DNA of 64,000 nucleotides from Candidatus Aminicenantes bacterium (GTDB lineage: Bacteria > Acidobacteriota > Aminicenantia > Aminicenantales > UBA4085). Positions 18,212-26,994 of the stretch are shown here, piece by piece. The stretch covers positions 1-64,000 of the forward strand of contig JAPKZJ010000022.1 in NCBI GenBank assembly GCA_026393855.1. Reading direction: 5' to 3'. Each line of letters starts with the position of its first letter. Positions within the stretch are counted from its first letter, which is position 1. The notes beneath the pieces are model-generated. The model was not told the origin of the DNA. It was given only the letters and a program-made list of their open reading frames with translations, and made no database searches. A program made the translations under genes and the position numbers.

Positions 18212-19505
18212 GATCCACAACAAAGTCCTCAGCGTCACGGGCAACGTCATCACCGTCAAGGCCGAGGGCGTGGCCTATGAGGAGCTGGCCACGGTCTCGT
18301 CCCGGAGAGGCCGCTCCCTGGCCCAGGTCATCAAGCTCGACGGGGACATCGTCTCGCTCCAGGTGTTCGCCGGCAGCCGCGGCGTCTCGACCCGCGACGA
18401 GATCGAATTCCTCGGTCACCCGATGCAGGCGGCCTTCTCCCCGGACATGCTCGGCCGCATCTTTTCGGGCAGCGGCCGGCCGCGCGACAACGGCCCCGAG
18501 CTGACCGACCATCTCATTCCGGTCGCCGGGCCTCCGGTCAACCCGGCCAAACGGATCATCCCCCGGCGGATGATCCGAACCAACATCCCGATGATCGACG
18601 TTTTCAACTCGCTGGTGGCCTCGCAGAAGCTGCCCGTGTTCTCGGTCTCCGGCGAGCCTTACAACGAGCTGCTGGCCCGGATCGCCCTGCAGGCCGAAGT
18701 CGACATCATCATGCTGGGCGGCATCGGCCTGAAATTCGACGAATACATGAAGTTCCGGAAGGCCCTGGAAGAGGGCGGGGCCCTGGCCCGGTCCATCCTC
18801 TTCGTCCATACGGCCGCCGATCCGGTCGTCGAAGGACTGATGGTGCCCGACTTGTGCCTGGCCGTGGCCGAACGCTTCGCCCTGGACGGCAAGAACGTCT
18901 TGGTCCTGCTGACGGACATGACCAACTTCGCCGACGCCTTGAAGGAGATCGCCATCACCATGGAGCAGGTCCCATCCAACCGCGGCTACCCAGGGGATCT
19001 CTACAGCCAGCTCGCCGCCCGTTACGAAAAAGCCGTCGATTTCGAAGGAGCCGGCTCGGTCACCATCCTGGCCGCCACGACTATGCCGGGCGACGACGTC
19101 ACCCATCCCGTCCCCGACAACACCGGCTACATCACCGAAGGCCAGCTCTATCTGCGGCACGGCCGAATCGAGCCGTTCGGAAGCCTCAGCCGGCTGAAGC
19201 AGCTGGTCAACGGCAAGACGCGCAAAGACCATCGGGCGATCATGGACGGGATGGTCCGGCTCTACGCCCAATCGCGTGAGGCCGAGGAAAAGCGGGCCAT
19301 GGGCTTCCGGATGAGCCCCTGGGACGAGAAGCTGCTGAAATACAGTCGCCGCTTCGAAGCGGGCATGATGGACCTCACCGTCAACATCCCCCTCGAAAAA
19401 GCCCTCGACTTCGGCTGGACCATCCTGGCCGATTGCTTCAAGCCCGAGGAGACGGGCCTGCGAACCGACTTGATCGAGGAATTCTGGCCGCGCCGCGCCG
19501 AATAG
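18204..19505 (+). CDS. atpB: V/A-type ATPase regulatory subunit B
   Basis: The 433-residue non-catalytic head subunit alternates with A. The conserved [42 protein letters not shown] and [18 protein letters not shown] blocks are present; the P-loop is replaced by the [13 protein letters not shown] segment, as expected for B. ATG 18204 lies inside the end of subunit A; a start at 18141 would only add out-of-family residues. The protein ends as the usual B subunit, so nothing seems missing. Confidence 0.96.
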   Translation: MRKIHNKVLSVTGNVITVKAEGVAYEELATVSSRRGRSLAQVIKLDGDIVSLQVFAGSRGVSTRDEIEFLGHPMQAAFSPDMLGRIFSGSGRPRDNGPELTDHLIPVAGPPVNPAKRIIPRRMIRTNIPMIDVFNSLVASQKLPVFSVSGEPYNELLARIALQAEVDIIMLGGIGLKFDEYMKFRKALEEGGALARSILFVHTAADPVVEGLMVPDLCLAVAERFALDGKNVLVLLTDMTNFADALKEIAITMEQVPSNRGYPGDLYSQLAARYEKAVDFEGAGSVTILAATTMPGDDVTHPVPDNTGYITEGQLYLRHGRIEPFGSLSRLKQLVNGKTRKDHRAIMDGMVRLYAQSREAEEKRAMGFRMSPWDEKLLKYSRRFEAGMMDLTVNIPLEKALDFGWTILADCFKPEETGLRTDLIEEFWPRRAE

Positions 19506-19514
19506 CGAAGGACC

Positions 19515-20138
19515 ATGGCCAAGGCGCAATTAACCAAAAGCGGACTGAAGCGCGAGCAGGACGACCTCAAGCGCTACCTCCGTTTTCTACCCACCTTGGA
19601 GCTCAAGAAGCTGCAGCTTCTGGCCGAGATCCGGCGCGTCCGGGCCAGGATCGAGCAACTGGAGAGGGAAAGCCTGGAACGCGAGAAGGAGATCCGGCCG
19701 TGGGCGGCCGTTTTCGCCGAAGAAACCGAGATGGCCGATTGGATTCGCGTCAGCCGGGTCAGGACGTCTCTGGGGAACATCGCCGGCATCGGCATCCCCA
19801 TCCTCGAGGACATCGAATTCGAAGCGGCTTGCTATGACCTCCGGGGCACGCCGCTGTGGGTCGACCGGGCCCTGCCGATCGTGAGGGAGGAAGTCCGGCT
19901 CCGGCTGCTGATCGGGGTCGCGCTAGAACAGCAGGCCATCCTCCGCCGGGAGCTTCGGACCACGATCCAACGGATCAAGTTGTTCGAGGAGGTCAAGATC
20001 CCCGAAGCCCGGGAAGCCATCCGGGCCATCCAGATCTTCCTGGGCGACCTGCGCACGGCCGAGGTCGTCCGAGGCAAGATCGCCAAGGCCAAAATCGAAC
20101 TCAAGCGGGCCGCCGAAGCGGCCGGGAGCCCGGTATGA
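19515..20138 (+). CDS. atpD: V/A-type ATPase central-stalk subunit D
   Basis: The 207-residue protein is the rotor shaft subunit that couples ATP hydrolysis to ring rotation. The N-terminal TKSGLKREQDDLKRYLRFLPTLELKKLQLL and C-terminal long helix are the two coiled-coil arms of subunit D. It starts nine bases after subunit B and overlaps subunit I by ATGA. No separate F subunit gene, its usual partner, is visible here. Confidence 0.9.
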   Translation: MAKAQLTKSGLKREQDDLKRYLRFLPTLELKKLQLLAEIRRVRARIEQLERESLEREKEIRPWAAVFAEETEMADWIRVSRVRTSLGNIAGIGIPILEDIEFEAACYDLRGTPLWVDRALPIVREEVRLRLLIGVALEQQAILRRELRTTIQRIKLFEEVKIPEAREAIRAIQIFLGDLRTAEVVRGKIAKAKIELKRAAEAAGSPV

Positions 20139-21970
20139 TCGTGCCGATGAAGCGAGTGACGCTTCTCGTCGCCCGGGACGAGATGGACGCGGCCCTCCGC
20201 CGACTGCGCGGACTGGGCCTCGTCCATGTCACGCCCGGGCGCGAGCCGGAAGCGGCCGATCTGGCCGGGCTGACCGAGCAGGCCGTCCGGCTGGAGAAGG
20301 CGCTCCTCCTCCTCGGCCCGCCAGCCTCCTCGAACCCGGCGCCTGCCGCCGCGGCCTCCGGCGAAGAAGGCCGGTCGCTCGTCGATGCACTTCTCTCTTT
20401 GGAAGCGAGGCGGGAGGAGACCCGCTCCCGCCTGCGCGAAGCCGAAGAGCGGCGCGAGTGGTTCCGGGCCTGGGGCGATCCCTCCTGGTCCTCCCTTCAA
20501 GCTCTGGCCGCGGCCGGGCTGACGGCTCGCTTCTACCAAACCGACGCCGCGGCCCTGAAAAGCCTTCCGGATACGGGGACGGCGTTCGTCGCCGGCCGGG
20601 AGAAAGGCCGGATTCGGCTGGCTTGGCTGACGCCGGGGCCGGAGGGCGGGCTGGAGCTCAAGGAAGAGGCCGTCCCCCGGATCGAAGTGGCCGAGGTGGA
20701 ATCGGAGATCGATCGCCTCCGTTCCGATCTCGCCAACATGGAACGCGAGCGACGGGAGCTGGCCGGGCGCCGGGCCGAGCTTCGCGCCTACGAGCGCCGA
20801 CTCCGGCGAAGCACGGAATTCGGCCGGGTCCGGGCGGGGTTGGGCCGGGAGGAAACGTTCTCCTACCTGGAAGGCTACTGCCCGGCCGAGGCCGCGGGAC
20901 GTCTCAAGGCGACGGCCGCGGACGAGGGCTGGGGCTTTGGAGCCGCCGACCCAGACGATCCGGCCGAAGTCCCGACCTTGATCCGCAACCCGGGCTGGGT
21001 ACAGGCCATCCAGCCTCTCTTCAAGTTCATGGGGACCCTCCCCGGATACGCCGAGGCCGACGTCAGCCTCTGGTTCCTATCATTCCTCTCCGTCTTCTTC
21101 GCCCTGCTGATCGGCGATGCGGGCTACGGCCTTCTCTTCCTCGGCGCCACCCTCTGGGCCCGCCGGCGGGCCAAACCGGGCACGCCTCCTGAAGTCTTCC
21201 GGCTGATGATCCTCTTCAGCCTCGCCACGATCGTCTGGGGCGCCTTGACCGGAACCTATTTCGGCGCCGCCGCCATCGCCCACCTGCCGGGACTGCGCAG
21301 CTTGGTCGTAGGGCGGTTGGACAGCTTCGTCGAGGCCAACGGCGCGTTCATGATGTACCTCTGCTTCATCATCGGCTTGGCCCACCTGACCCTGGCCCAC
21401 CTTATCAATATCGTCCGTCTATGGCCCTCGCCCCGTCTTCTCGGACAGGTCGGCTGGATCGCCATCGTCTGGGCGGTCTTTTTCCTGGTCGGCAAACTGG
21501 TTTCCGAGCGATCCCTGCCGGGGTTTTTCGGCCCGCTCTTTCTGGCCGGAGCCTTGTTGGCCCTCGTCTTCACCAACTTCCAGCGACGGCTGCTCAAGGG
21601 CATGACCACAACTCTGGTCGACCTGCCCTTAAGCATCATCAGCTCGTTCTCCGACATGATGTCCTACCTGCGACTGTTCGCCGTGGGCTTCGCCTCGTTG
21701 ACGGTGGCCGGAAGCTTCAACGACATGGCCGTCGGTGCGGGCGTCCACTCGCTGGGGCAGGGCCTGCTGGCAGCCATCATCCTGTTTTTCGGGCACAGCC
21801 TCAACATCGTCCTCGGGGGCATGTCCGTGCTGATTCACGGCGTCCGGCTCAATATGCTCGAGTTCTCCAACCATTTGGGCCAACAGTGGACCGGCCTGCG
21901 GTACGAGCCCTTCCGGGACGACCTGGCGGAGGGACGGGGACGAAATTCGGCACGAAAGGAAAACCCATGA
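20135..21970 (+). CDS. atpI: V/A-type ATPase membrane subunit I
   Basis: The 611-residue subunit I (a-subunit homologue) forms the ion half-channels and stator. The N-terminal half is soluble with a coiled coil (VEVESEIDRLRSDLANMERERRELAGR region); the C-terminal half has about seven membrane segments beginning near ADVSLWFLSFLSVFFALLIGD. Conserved GDAGYGLLFL, TYFG and the SYLRLFAVGFASLTVA segment, which carries the essential Arg, are present. The ATG at 20135 overlaps subunit D; a second ATG at 20147 is also possible. Confidence 0.92.
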   Translation: MIVPMKRVTLLVARDEMDAALRRLRGLGLVHVTPGREPEAADLAGLTEQAVRLEKALLLLGPPASSNPAPAAAASGEEGRSLVDALLSLEARREETRSRLREAEERREWFRAWGDPSWSSLQALAAAGLTARFYQTDAAALKSLPDTGTAFVAGREKGRIRLAWLTPGPEGGLELKEEAVPRIEVAEVESEIDRLRSDLANMERERRELAGRRAELRAYERRLRRSTEFGRVRAGLGREETFSYLEGYCPAEAAGRLKATAADEGWGFGAADPDDPAEVPTLIRNPGWVQAIQPLFKFMGTLPGYAEADVSLWFLSFLSVFFALLIGDAGYGLLFLGATLWARRRAKPGTPPEVFRLMILFSLATIVWGALTGTYFGAAAIAHLPGLRSLVVGRLDSFVEANGAFMMYLCFIIGLAHLTLAHLINIVRLWPSPRLLGQVGWIAIVWAVFFLVGKLVSERSLPGFFGPLFLAGALLALVFTNFQRRLLKGMTTTLVDLPLSIISSFSDMMSYLRLFAVGFASLTVAGSFNDMAVGAGVHSLGQGLLAAIILFFGHSLNIVLGGMSVLIHGVRLNMLEFSNHLGQQWTGLRYEPFRDDLAEGRGRNSARKENP

Positions 21971-22407
21971 TCACCGGATTCGGCGATTTCAACAGCTCGC
22001 TGGTTTTCGCGGCCATCGGCTCGGCTCTGGGCATCGGCGCCGCCGGCATGGCGGCCGTGGGCGCCTGGAAGAAGGCCTTCAGCCTGAACAAGGCCGCCCC
22101 CTTCATCATGGTCGCCTTCGTCGGGGCGCCCCTATCCCAAACTTTTTACGGCTTCCTGGTGCGGGACGCCATCCGCAAGGCTCCCTGGCCCGCGGAGGCG
22201 GGGCTGGCCCCGCTTTTAATCGGGACCCTGGCCGGAATCGCCATCGGCCTGTCCGCCTACATCCAAGGCAAGATCGGGGCTAAGGCGGCCGACGCCCTGG
22301 GCGAGACGGGCAAGGGCTTTGCCAACTACTTGATGGCGATCGGCATCATCGAGACCGTGGCCATCTTCGTCATGGTTTTCGTGACCATGGCCATGCCCAA
22401 GGGCTGA
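21967..22407 (+). CDS. atpK: V/A-type ATPase proteolipid ring subunit K
   Basis: The 146-residue rotor ring protein has four membrane helices from a duplicated hairpin. The essential acid is Glu129 in helix 4 (GIIETVAIF). Helix 2 has the SQxxY pattern (Ser57, Gln58, Tyr61) and helix 3 has Gln100, matching the positions of Thr64, Gln65, Tyr68, Gln110 and Glu139 that bind sodium in Enterococcus hirae NtpK. This suggests sodium coupling, as inference. It overlaps subunit I by ATGA and is the last gene of the operon. Confidence 0.93.
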   Translation: MITGFGDFNSSLVFAAIGSALGIGAAGMAAVGAWKKAFSLNKAAPFIMVAFVGAPLSQTFYGFLVRDAIRKAPWPAEAGLAPLLIGTLAGIAIGLSAYIQGKIGAKAADALGETGKGFANYLMAIGIIETVAIFVMVFVTMAMPKG

Positions 22408-22433
22408 CCCGCGGACGGGGCACTGGATCGGCG

Positions 22434-22570
22434 GTCCTCGCGACGACTAGCGAAACGCCGGTCGTTACGAGGGCTGCGAAACGGCTGTCCTCGCGACGAC
22501 TAGCGAAACGCCGGTCGTACCGAGGACGCCCTCGACAGGACGATCGCCTCGACCGTCCTCGCGAGGACGG
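22434..22570 (+). repeat. Tandem 32-bp repeat and adjacent palindrome
   Basis: Identical 32-bp units occupy 22434-22465 and 22487-22518, 53 bp apart, each starting GTCCTCGCGACGACTAGCGA. The second unit forms a hairpin with CGAGGAC at 22521-22527, with an inner ACGAC/GTCGT stem. A perfect 18-bp palindrome CCGTCCTCGCGAGGACGG follows at 22553-22570. They lie between the V-ATPase stop and the -35 box of the next promoter. No T-tract follows, so this is REP-like rather than a standard terminator. Confidence 0.75.
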
Positions 22571-22571
22571 C

Positions 22572-22600
22572 TTGACAAAGCCCCGGCCCGCCCTTATGTT
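22572..22600 (+). promoter_or_regulatory. Sigma70 promoter of the eRF1-like gene
   Basis: The -35 is TTGACA (22572-22577), the spacer is 17 nt and the -10 is TATGTT (22595-22600). The -35 directly abuts the 18-bp palindrome. The predicted leader to the start codon at 22751 is about 145 nt. Confidence 0.65.
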
Positions 22601-22750
22601 AGTCGTGCATGACCGTCTCCTTATCGCGGGAACGTGTCGAAGGCTCGATCGCCAAGGGGTCTTCCTGAAAACATCCTCATACGCTCGACGGCGGAGCTTT
22701 GTCCCGGCTTCGAGCCGGCGGGCGGCGCCCGGATATTCCAAGGAGGTTTC

Positions 22751-23893
22751 ATGAAATTCTCGAGCCGCGCCCAGGTCGAATCGCTCTCCAAGTTCCGGAG
22801 CGAGAAGTACCTCACCCTGTCGTTCTTCCTGGATACCGACAAGCATCGACTGAGCAAGAAAGAGATTCTCGTCTCGGCCAAAAACCTGCTGGCCGACGCC
22901 CGGGCCCGCTTGGAGGCCCTGGACGCCTCGAAGGAGAAGAAGCAAAGCCTGGCGGCCGACCTGGACGCCGTCCAGGAGCTGACGGCCAAGGAGGCCGGCG
23001 CGAACGGCCCCGGGCTGGCCGTCTACGCCTGCTCCGGGGAGAAGTTCCAGGAAGTCCTCTCGCTGCCCGAAGCGCCGCGGAATCGAGTCGTCTTCGACCG
23101 CAACCCTTACGTTTTGCCGCTGACCATGATCCTGGACGAGTTCCGGCGGATGATCGTCTTCCTCATCGACCGCCGCGAGGCCAAGTGGTACGCCGCCGCC
23201 ATGAACGAGATCACGGTGCTGGATCAGATGAAGAGCGAGCCGCCCCAGAAGATCAAGGGCGGCGGGGAGCGCGAAGAGGCCCGCCGGATCGAGCGCCACG
23301 TCGAGGCGGCCCTGCAGGGACATTACAAAAAGGCCGCTCAACGGACCTTCGAGCTGTTCAAGAAGAACGGGTTCCACGGCTTCGTCCTAGGCTGCCCGGA
23401 CAACCTGGCCTCCGAGATCGAGCCGCACCTTCATCCCTATGTCCGCGAGCGGCTGCGGGGCTGGCTGCGGGCCAAGCCGGCCGATGCACCCGATATCGTC
23501 CTCAAGGAGACCCAGGCCCTGGAGCGAGCCATCAAGAAGGCCGAAGAAGAGGCAATCGTCAAGCGCTTCACGGCCGAGCTGGAGAAAGGCGGCCGGGCCG
23601 CTTCGGGGCTGCGGGACTGCCTGAGCGCCCTGGGCATGGGCGAGATCCAGACCCTGATCGTGACGAAGTACTACTCCGCGCCCGGCCGGCATTGCCCGCG
23701 CTGCAAGCTTCTCTACACCGAGGAGCAGATCAAGTGCCCCTCCTGCGACCGCAAGACCGATCCCGTGCTGGACGTCGTGGACGAGGCCATCGAGGCGGCC
23801 ATGCGGCACGACGCCCAGATCCGCCACATCCAGCCGCCCTCGCGGCTGGATCACTACGGCCAGATCGGAGCCTTGCTGCGGTTCAAGTCGTAG
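22751..23893 (+). CDS. Bacterial eRF1-like protein (baeRF type) with zinc finger
   Basis: The 380-residue protein has the C-terminal half of archaeal/eukaryotic release factor 1: a domain-2-like helix region, a central VLGCPDNLASEIEPHL block and a domain 3 with a zinc finger CPRC-x10-CPSC and the ending YGQIGALLRF, which matches the terminal GGIAAILRY-type strand. The N-terminal domain is not the stop-codon-reading one. The position of the catalytic GGQ holds GGGE (KIKGGGEREEARRIE). Such families are thought to act in ribosome rescue or hibernation rather than normal termination. ATG 22751 follows AGGAGG. Confidence 0.72.
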   Translation: MKFSSRAQVESLSKFRSEKYLTLSFFLDTDKHRLSKKEILVSAKNLLADARARLEALDASKEKKQSLAADLDAVQELTAKEAGANGPGLAVYACSGEKFQEVLSLPEAPRNRVVFDRNPYVLPLTMILDEFRRMIVFLIDRREAKWYAAAMNEITVLDQMKSEPPQKIKGGGEREEARRIERHVEAALQGHYKKAAQRTFELFKKNGFHGFVLGCPDNLASEIEPHLHPYVRERLRGWLRAKPADAPDIVLKETQALERAIKKAEEEAIVKRFTAELEKGGRAASGLRDCLSALGMGEIQTLIVTKYYSAPGRHCPRCKLLYTEEQIKCPSCDRKTDPVLDVVDEAIEAAMRHDAQIRHIQPPSRLDHYGQIGALLRFKS

Positions 23894-26800
23894 CTTTGAT
23901 CTTTTTGTCCCGGAAACGAACCTTCTCGAACAGACTGTACATGACCGGGATGACGAAGAGCGTCAGAAGCGTCGTTGCGATCAGGCCGCCGAGCAGGGTG
24001 ATGCCCAGGGGGTTCCGCATATCGGCACCCGAGGACCGGCTGATGGCCATGGGGAATGTCCCCAGGATGGTCGTCAGAGCCGTCATCAGAACCGGGCGAA
24101 GCCGGGTCACGGCGCCTTCGACCACGGCTTTCTTCTTATCCATCCCGCCGCGCCAGAGCTGGTTGGTATAGTCGATCATGACGATGGCGTTGTTGACCGC
24201 CACGCCGGCCAGGATAATGATCCCGATCCAGACCGGCAGGTTCACCGGCCGGCCGGCGATAAGCAGCCCGAGGACGATTCCGATCAGGCACATCGGGATG
24301 GTGAACATGATGATGAAGGGGTGTTTGAGTGACTCGAACTGCGAGGCCATGACCATGTAGACGAGCAGGAGGGCCAGGGCAAAGACGCCGGCCAGGATAA
24401 GGAAGGCTTCGCTCATTTGTTGATAGGAACCGCCGATCTCGAGGAAATAGCCGGCCGGCAGGCCTTTTTCGACGGGAGCGATGCGGGCCTTGACGTCGCG
24501 GACCACACCGCCCAGATCGCGGCCGGAGATGTTGGCGGTAATCGAGACGCGCCGGGCTTGGTTCTCACGGGCGATCTGGATCGGCCCCTGGCCCGCTGCA
24601 ACTTCCGCCACCTGGTCCAAGGCCACGGACGTACCCATGGGAGTCAGAATGGGGGTTGAAGCCACGGCCTGGATAGAGTCGCGAAACTCGGACTTAAACC
24701 GGACCCGAATGTCGATCTCTTCGCCGGCCTCCCGGTAGCGGGTGGCTACCTGACCGAGAGTAGCCGTCTGAACGGCGGTCTCGACCTGGTTGACGGTCAG
24801 CCCGAAGCGGGCCGCCCGGTCGCGATTGATCCTGATGTGGTACTCGGGCTTGGCCTGAGCCAGGGTATGGGTGGCGTCCCGAATGCCGGGCACGTCCTTG
24901 ATCCGGGCCACGACGTCGTCGGCGAAGCGCCGCAGGTCGGGCAGCTCCTTGCCAAAGATCTTGATCTCGACGGGAGAGGTGGCCCCGCCCATGAAGGTTC
25001 CGGTCATGTCCATAGCCTCGACCTTGACGTTCTCGAAAACGGGAAGCTGCCGGCGGATCCGCTCCTGGACCTCGATCGTTTTGGCTTTGCGCTTTTCGAT
25101 CGGCTGCAGCCCGATAAAGAATTGGGCCTCATGCGGGCCGGTGGGAGAGCCCCCAAAGCCCTGGTCCGAGGGATTGTCTTCGGCCGAGCTTCCGACCTGG
25201 AGGCTGATGATCTTGACCTCGGGCTGGGCGGCGATGACCTTCTCGATCAACGTCGCGATGCGGTCGGTTTCCTGAAGGGCCGTCCCGACCGGGGCGCTGA
25301 CTTTGAAGAGCAGCATATCCATGTCCATGGACGGCATGAACTCCGTGCCGAGGACGGGGATGAGGGCCGCGGAGGCCAGGAAGAGGCCCAGGGTGCCGAA
25401 GATGACGGTCTTGCGGTGGGCCAGAGCCCAATTGAGGCCCTGGCGATAGAAGGCCTGGGGCCGGCTGAAGTCGCGGCCGATCGTCTTGCGAATGGATCGG
25501 GCATCGCCCTTCTTCTGCCTGAATAGAATCGAGCCGAGCATGGGCACGATGGTCAAGGCCACGAACAGCGAGGCGATCAAGGAGAAGACGATGGATAGGG
25601 CCAGGCCGGTGACCAGCTTGCCGGTGATGCCCTGGGCGAAGGTCAGGGGCAGGAAGACAACGATCGTCGTCAGGGTCGAGGCAGTGATGGCCATGCCGAC
25701 CTCGGCCGTTCCGGCCTTGGCCGCCTCCTTGGCATCCTTGCCCATTTGGACGTGGCGGAACATGTTCTCGATGACGACAATGGAGTTGTCGACCAGCATG
25801 CCGATGCCCAAGGCCAGACCGCCCAGGGTCAGCAGGTTCAGGGTGAAGCCGGCGAAATAGAGGGCGATGAAAGTCGTGATGATGGATAAGGGAATGGAGA
25901 GGCCGATGATCAGGGTCGGCCGCCAGTTCCACAGGAAGAAAAAGATCACGGCGATGGCCAGCAGGCCGCCTTGCCAGGCGTTGTCCATCGTGCTCTTGGT
26001 CACGCCCTTGATCATGTCGGCCTGGTCCATGATCATGTGGAACTTGATGTCGGGCGGAAGGGCCTTGGCTAGGGACTCGAGGGCCTTCTGGACGGCGGCG
26101 CCGACGATGGCCGTGTTGGCTCCGGACCGCTTGGTCACGAATAGAAAAACGGCGTCCTGGCCGGCGATGCGGCCGACGTAGCGGGTCTCCTTGAGGGTAT
26201 CGCGGACCTCGGCCACGTCCCGCACGTAGATGGGGCTGCCCTTGGCCGTAGCCCCGACTACGGTGGCCCGGATGTCGTCGAGGGATTCGAACTCGCCCAG
26301 GGTCCGGACGAGGTAATCGGAATGCCGCTCGACCAGGTGACCGGCCGGCATGTTGACGTTGTCCATGGCCAGGGCGCCCAGAACCTGGTTAAGCGACAGG
26401 TTGAGGGCCAGCAGGGACCGTTTATCGACGTCGACCAGGATCTCCCGGGTGCTCATGGAGGCGGTCTGGGCCGCGGCTACGCCCTCGACCCGCTCCAGCC
26501 GGCGGGCGACCTCGTCGTCGACGAGCTTTTTCATCTCCGTGGCAGGCCGGTTGCCGGTGATGCCCCAGAAGACGACCGGCATCTGGCCCATGTTGAACTT
26601 GACGACCAGCGGATCGCTCGCTCCCTTGGGCAGGTAGTTCTTGTACAGCCCGATCTGATCGCGCAGATCCTGGGCGGCGAAGTCGAGGCTGGTGCCCCAC
26701 TCGAACTCGACCGAGAGGAGAGAGGTCCCCTCCGAAGATGTCGAGGTCAGCTTCTTAACCCGGTTGACCGAGGAAACGACCTGCTCGAGCGGGCGGGTGA

Positions 26801-26987
26801 TGCTGTTTTCTATGTCCTCGGGAGAGGCGCCCCGGTAGCTGGTGATGACGGAAACGGTCGGGTATTCGAGGTCGGGAAAGAAGTCCAATCCCAGCCGGGT
26901 GTAGGAGATAGCGCCCACGACGACCAGGATCAGGGCCATCATGGCCGTCGTGACGCGCTTGTTGACGGCAAATTCCGGGAGCTTCAT
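23883..26987 (-). CDS. RND efflux transporter permease (AcrB/HAE1-like)
   Basis: The 1034-residue inner-membrane pump has the two repeats of RND permeases, each with a transmembrane helix, a large periplasmic loop and a cluster of helices. Helix 4 has GIGMLVDNSIVVIENMFRH, the proton-relay region with an Asp-Asn pair in place of the usual Asp-Asp, as in many HAE1-like pumps. It begins VNKRVTTAMMALILVVVGAISY and ends in a cytoplasmic tail. With the adaptor and TolC genes upstream in the same operon, it forms a tripartite pump. The substrate is unknown. Its last bases overlap the convergent eRF1-like gene. Confidence 0.95.
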   Translation of the reverse strand: MKLPEFAVNKRVTTAMMALILVVVGAISYTRLGLDFFPDLEYPTVSVITSYRGASPEDIENSITRPLEQVVSSVNRVKKLTSTSSEGTSLLSVEFEWGTSLDFAAQDLRDQIGLYKNYLPKGASDPLVVKFNMGQMPVVFWGITGNRPATEMKKLVDDEVARRLERVEGVAAAQTASMSTREILVDVDKRSLLALNLSLNQVLGALAMDNVNMPAGHLVERHSDYLVRTLGEFESLDDIRATVVGATAKGSPIYVRDVAEVRDTLKETRYVGRIAGQDAVFLFVTKRSGANTAIVGAAVQKALESLAKALPPDIKFHMIMDQADMIKGVTKSTMDNAWQGGLLAIAVIFFFLWNWRPTLIIGLSIPLSIITTFIALYFAGFTLNLLTLGGLALGIGMLVDNSIVVIENMFRHVQMGKDAKEAAKAGTAEVGMAITASTLTTIVVFLPLTFAQGITGKLVTGLALSIVFSLIASLFVALTIVPMLGSILFRQKKGDARSIRKTIGRDFSRPQAFYRQGLNWALAHRKTVIFGTLGLFLASAALIPVLGTEFMPSMDMDMLLFKVSAPVGTALQETDRIATLIEKVIAAQPEVKIISLQVGSSAEDNPSDQGFGGSPTGPHEAQFFIGLQPIEKRKAKTIEVQERIRRQLPVFENVKVEAMDMTGTFMGGATSPVEIKIFGKELPDLRRFADDVVARIKDVPGIRDATHTLAQAKPEYHIRINRDRAARFGLTVNQVETAVQTATLGQVATRYREAGEEIDIRVRFKSEFRDSIQAVASTPILTPMGTSVALDQVAEVAAGQGPIQIARENQARRVSITANISGRDLGGVVRDVKARIAPVEKGLPAGYFLEIGGSYQQMSEAFLILAGVFALALLLVYMVMASQFESLKHPFIIMFTIPMCLIGIVLGLLIAGRPVNLPVWIGIIILAGVAVNNAIVMIDYTNQLWRGGMDKKKAVVEGAVTRLRPVLMTALTTILGTFPMAISRSSGADMRNPLGITLLGGLIATTLLTLFVIPVMYSLFEKVRFRDKKIKATT

Positions 26988-26994
26988 GGCCGGC

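Noticed and set aside
17919-19529. 536-codon frame opposite V-ATPase B
   Set aside because: Shadow of atpB; no homology pattern.
22434-22518. CRISPR array
   Set aside because: Only two 32-bp units with 21 bp between and no cas genes; the units themselves fold like REP sites.
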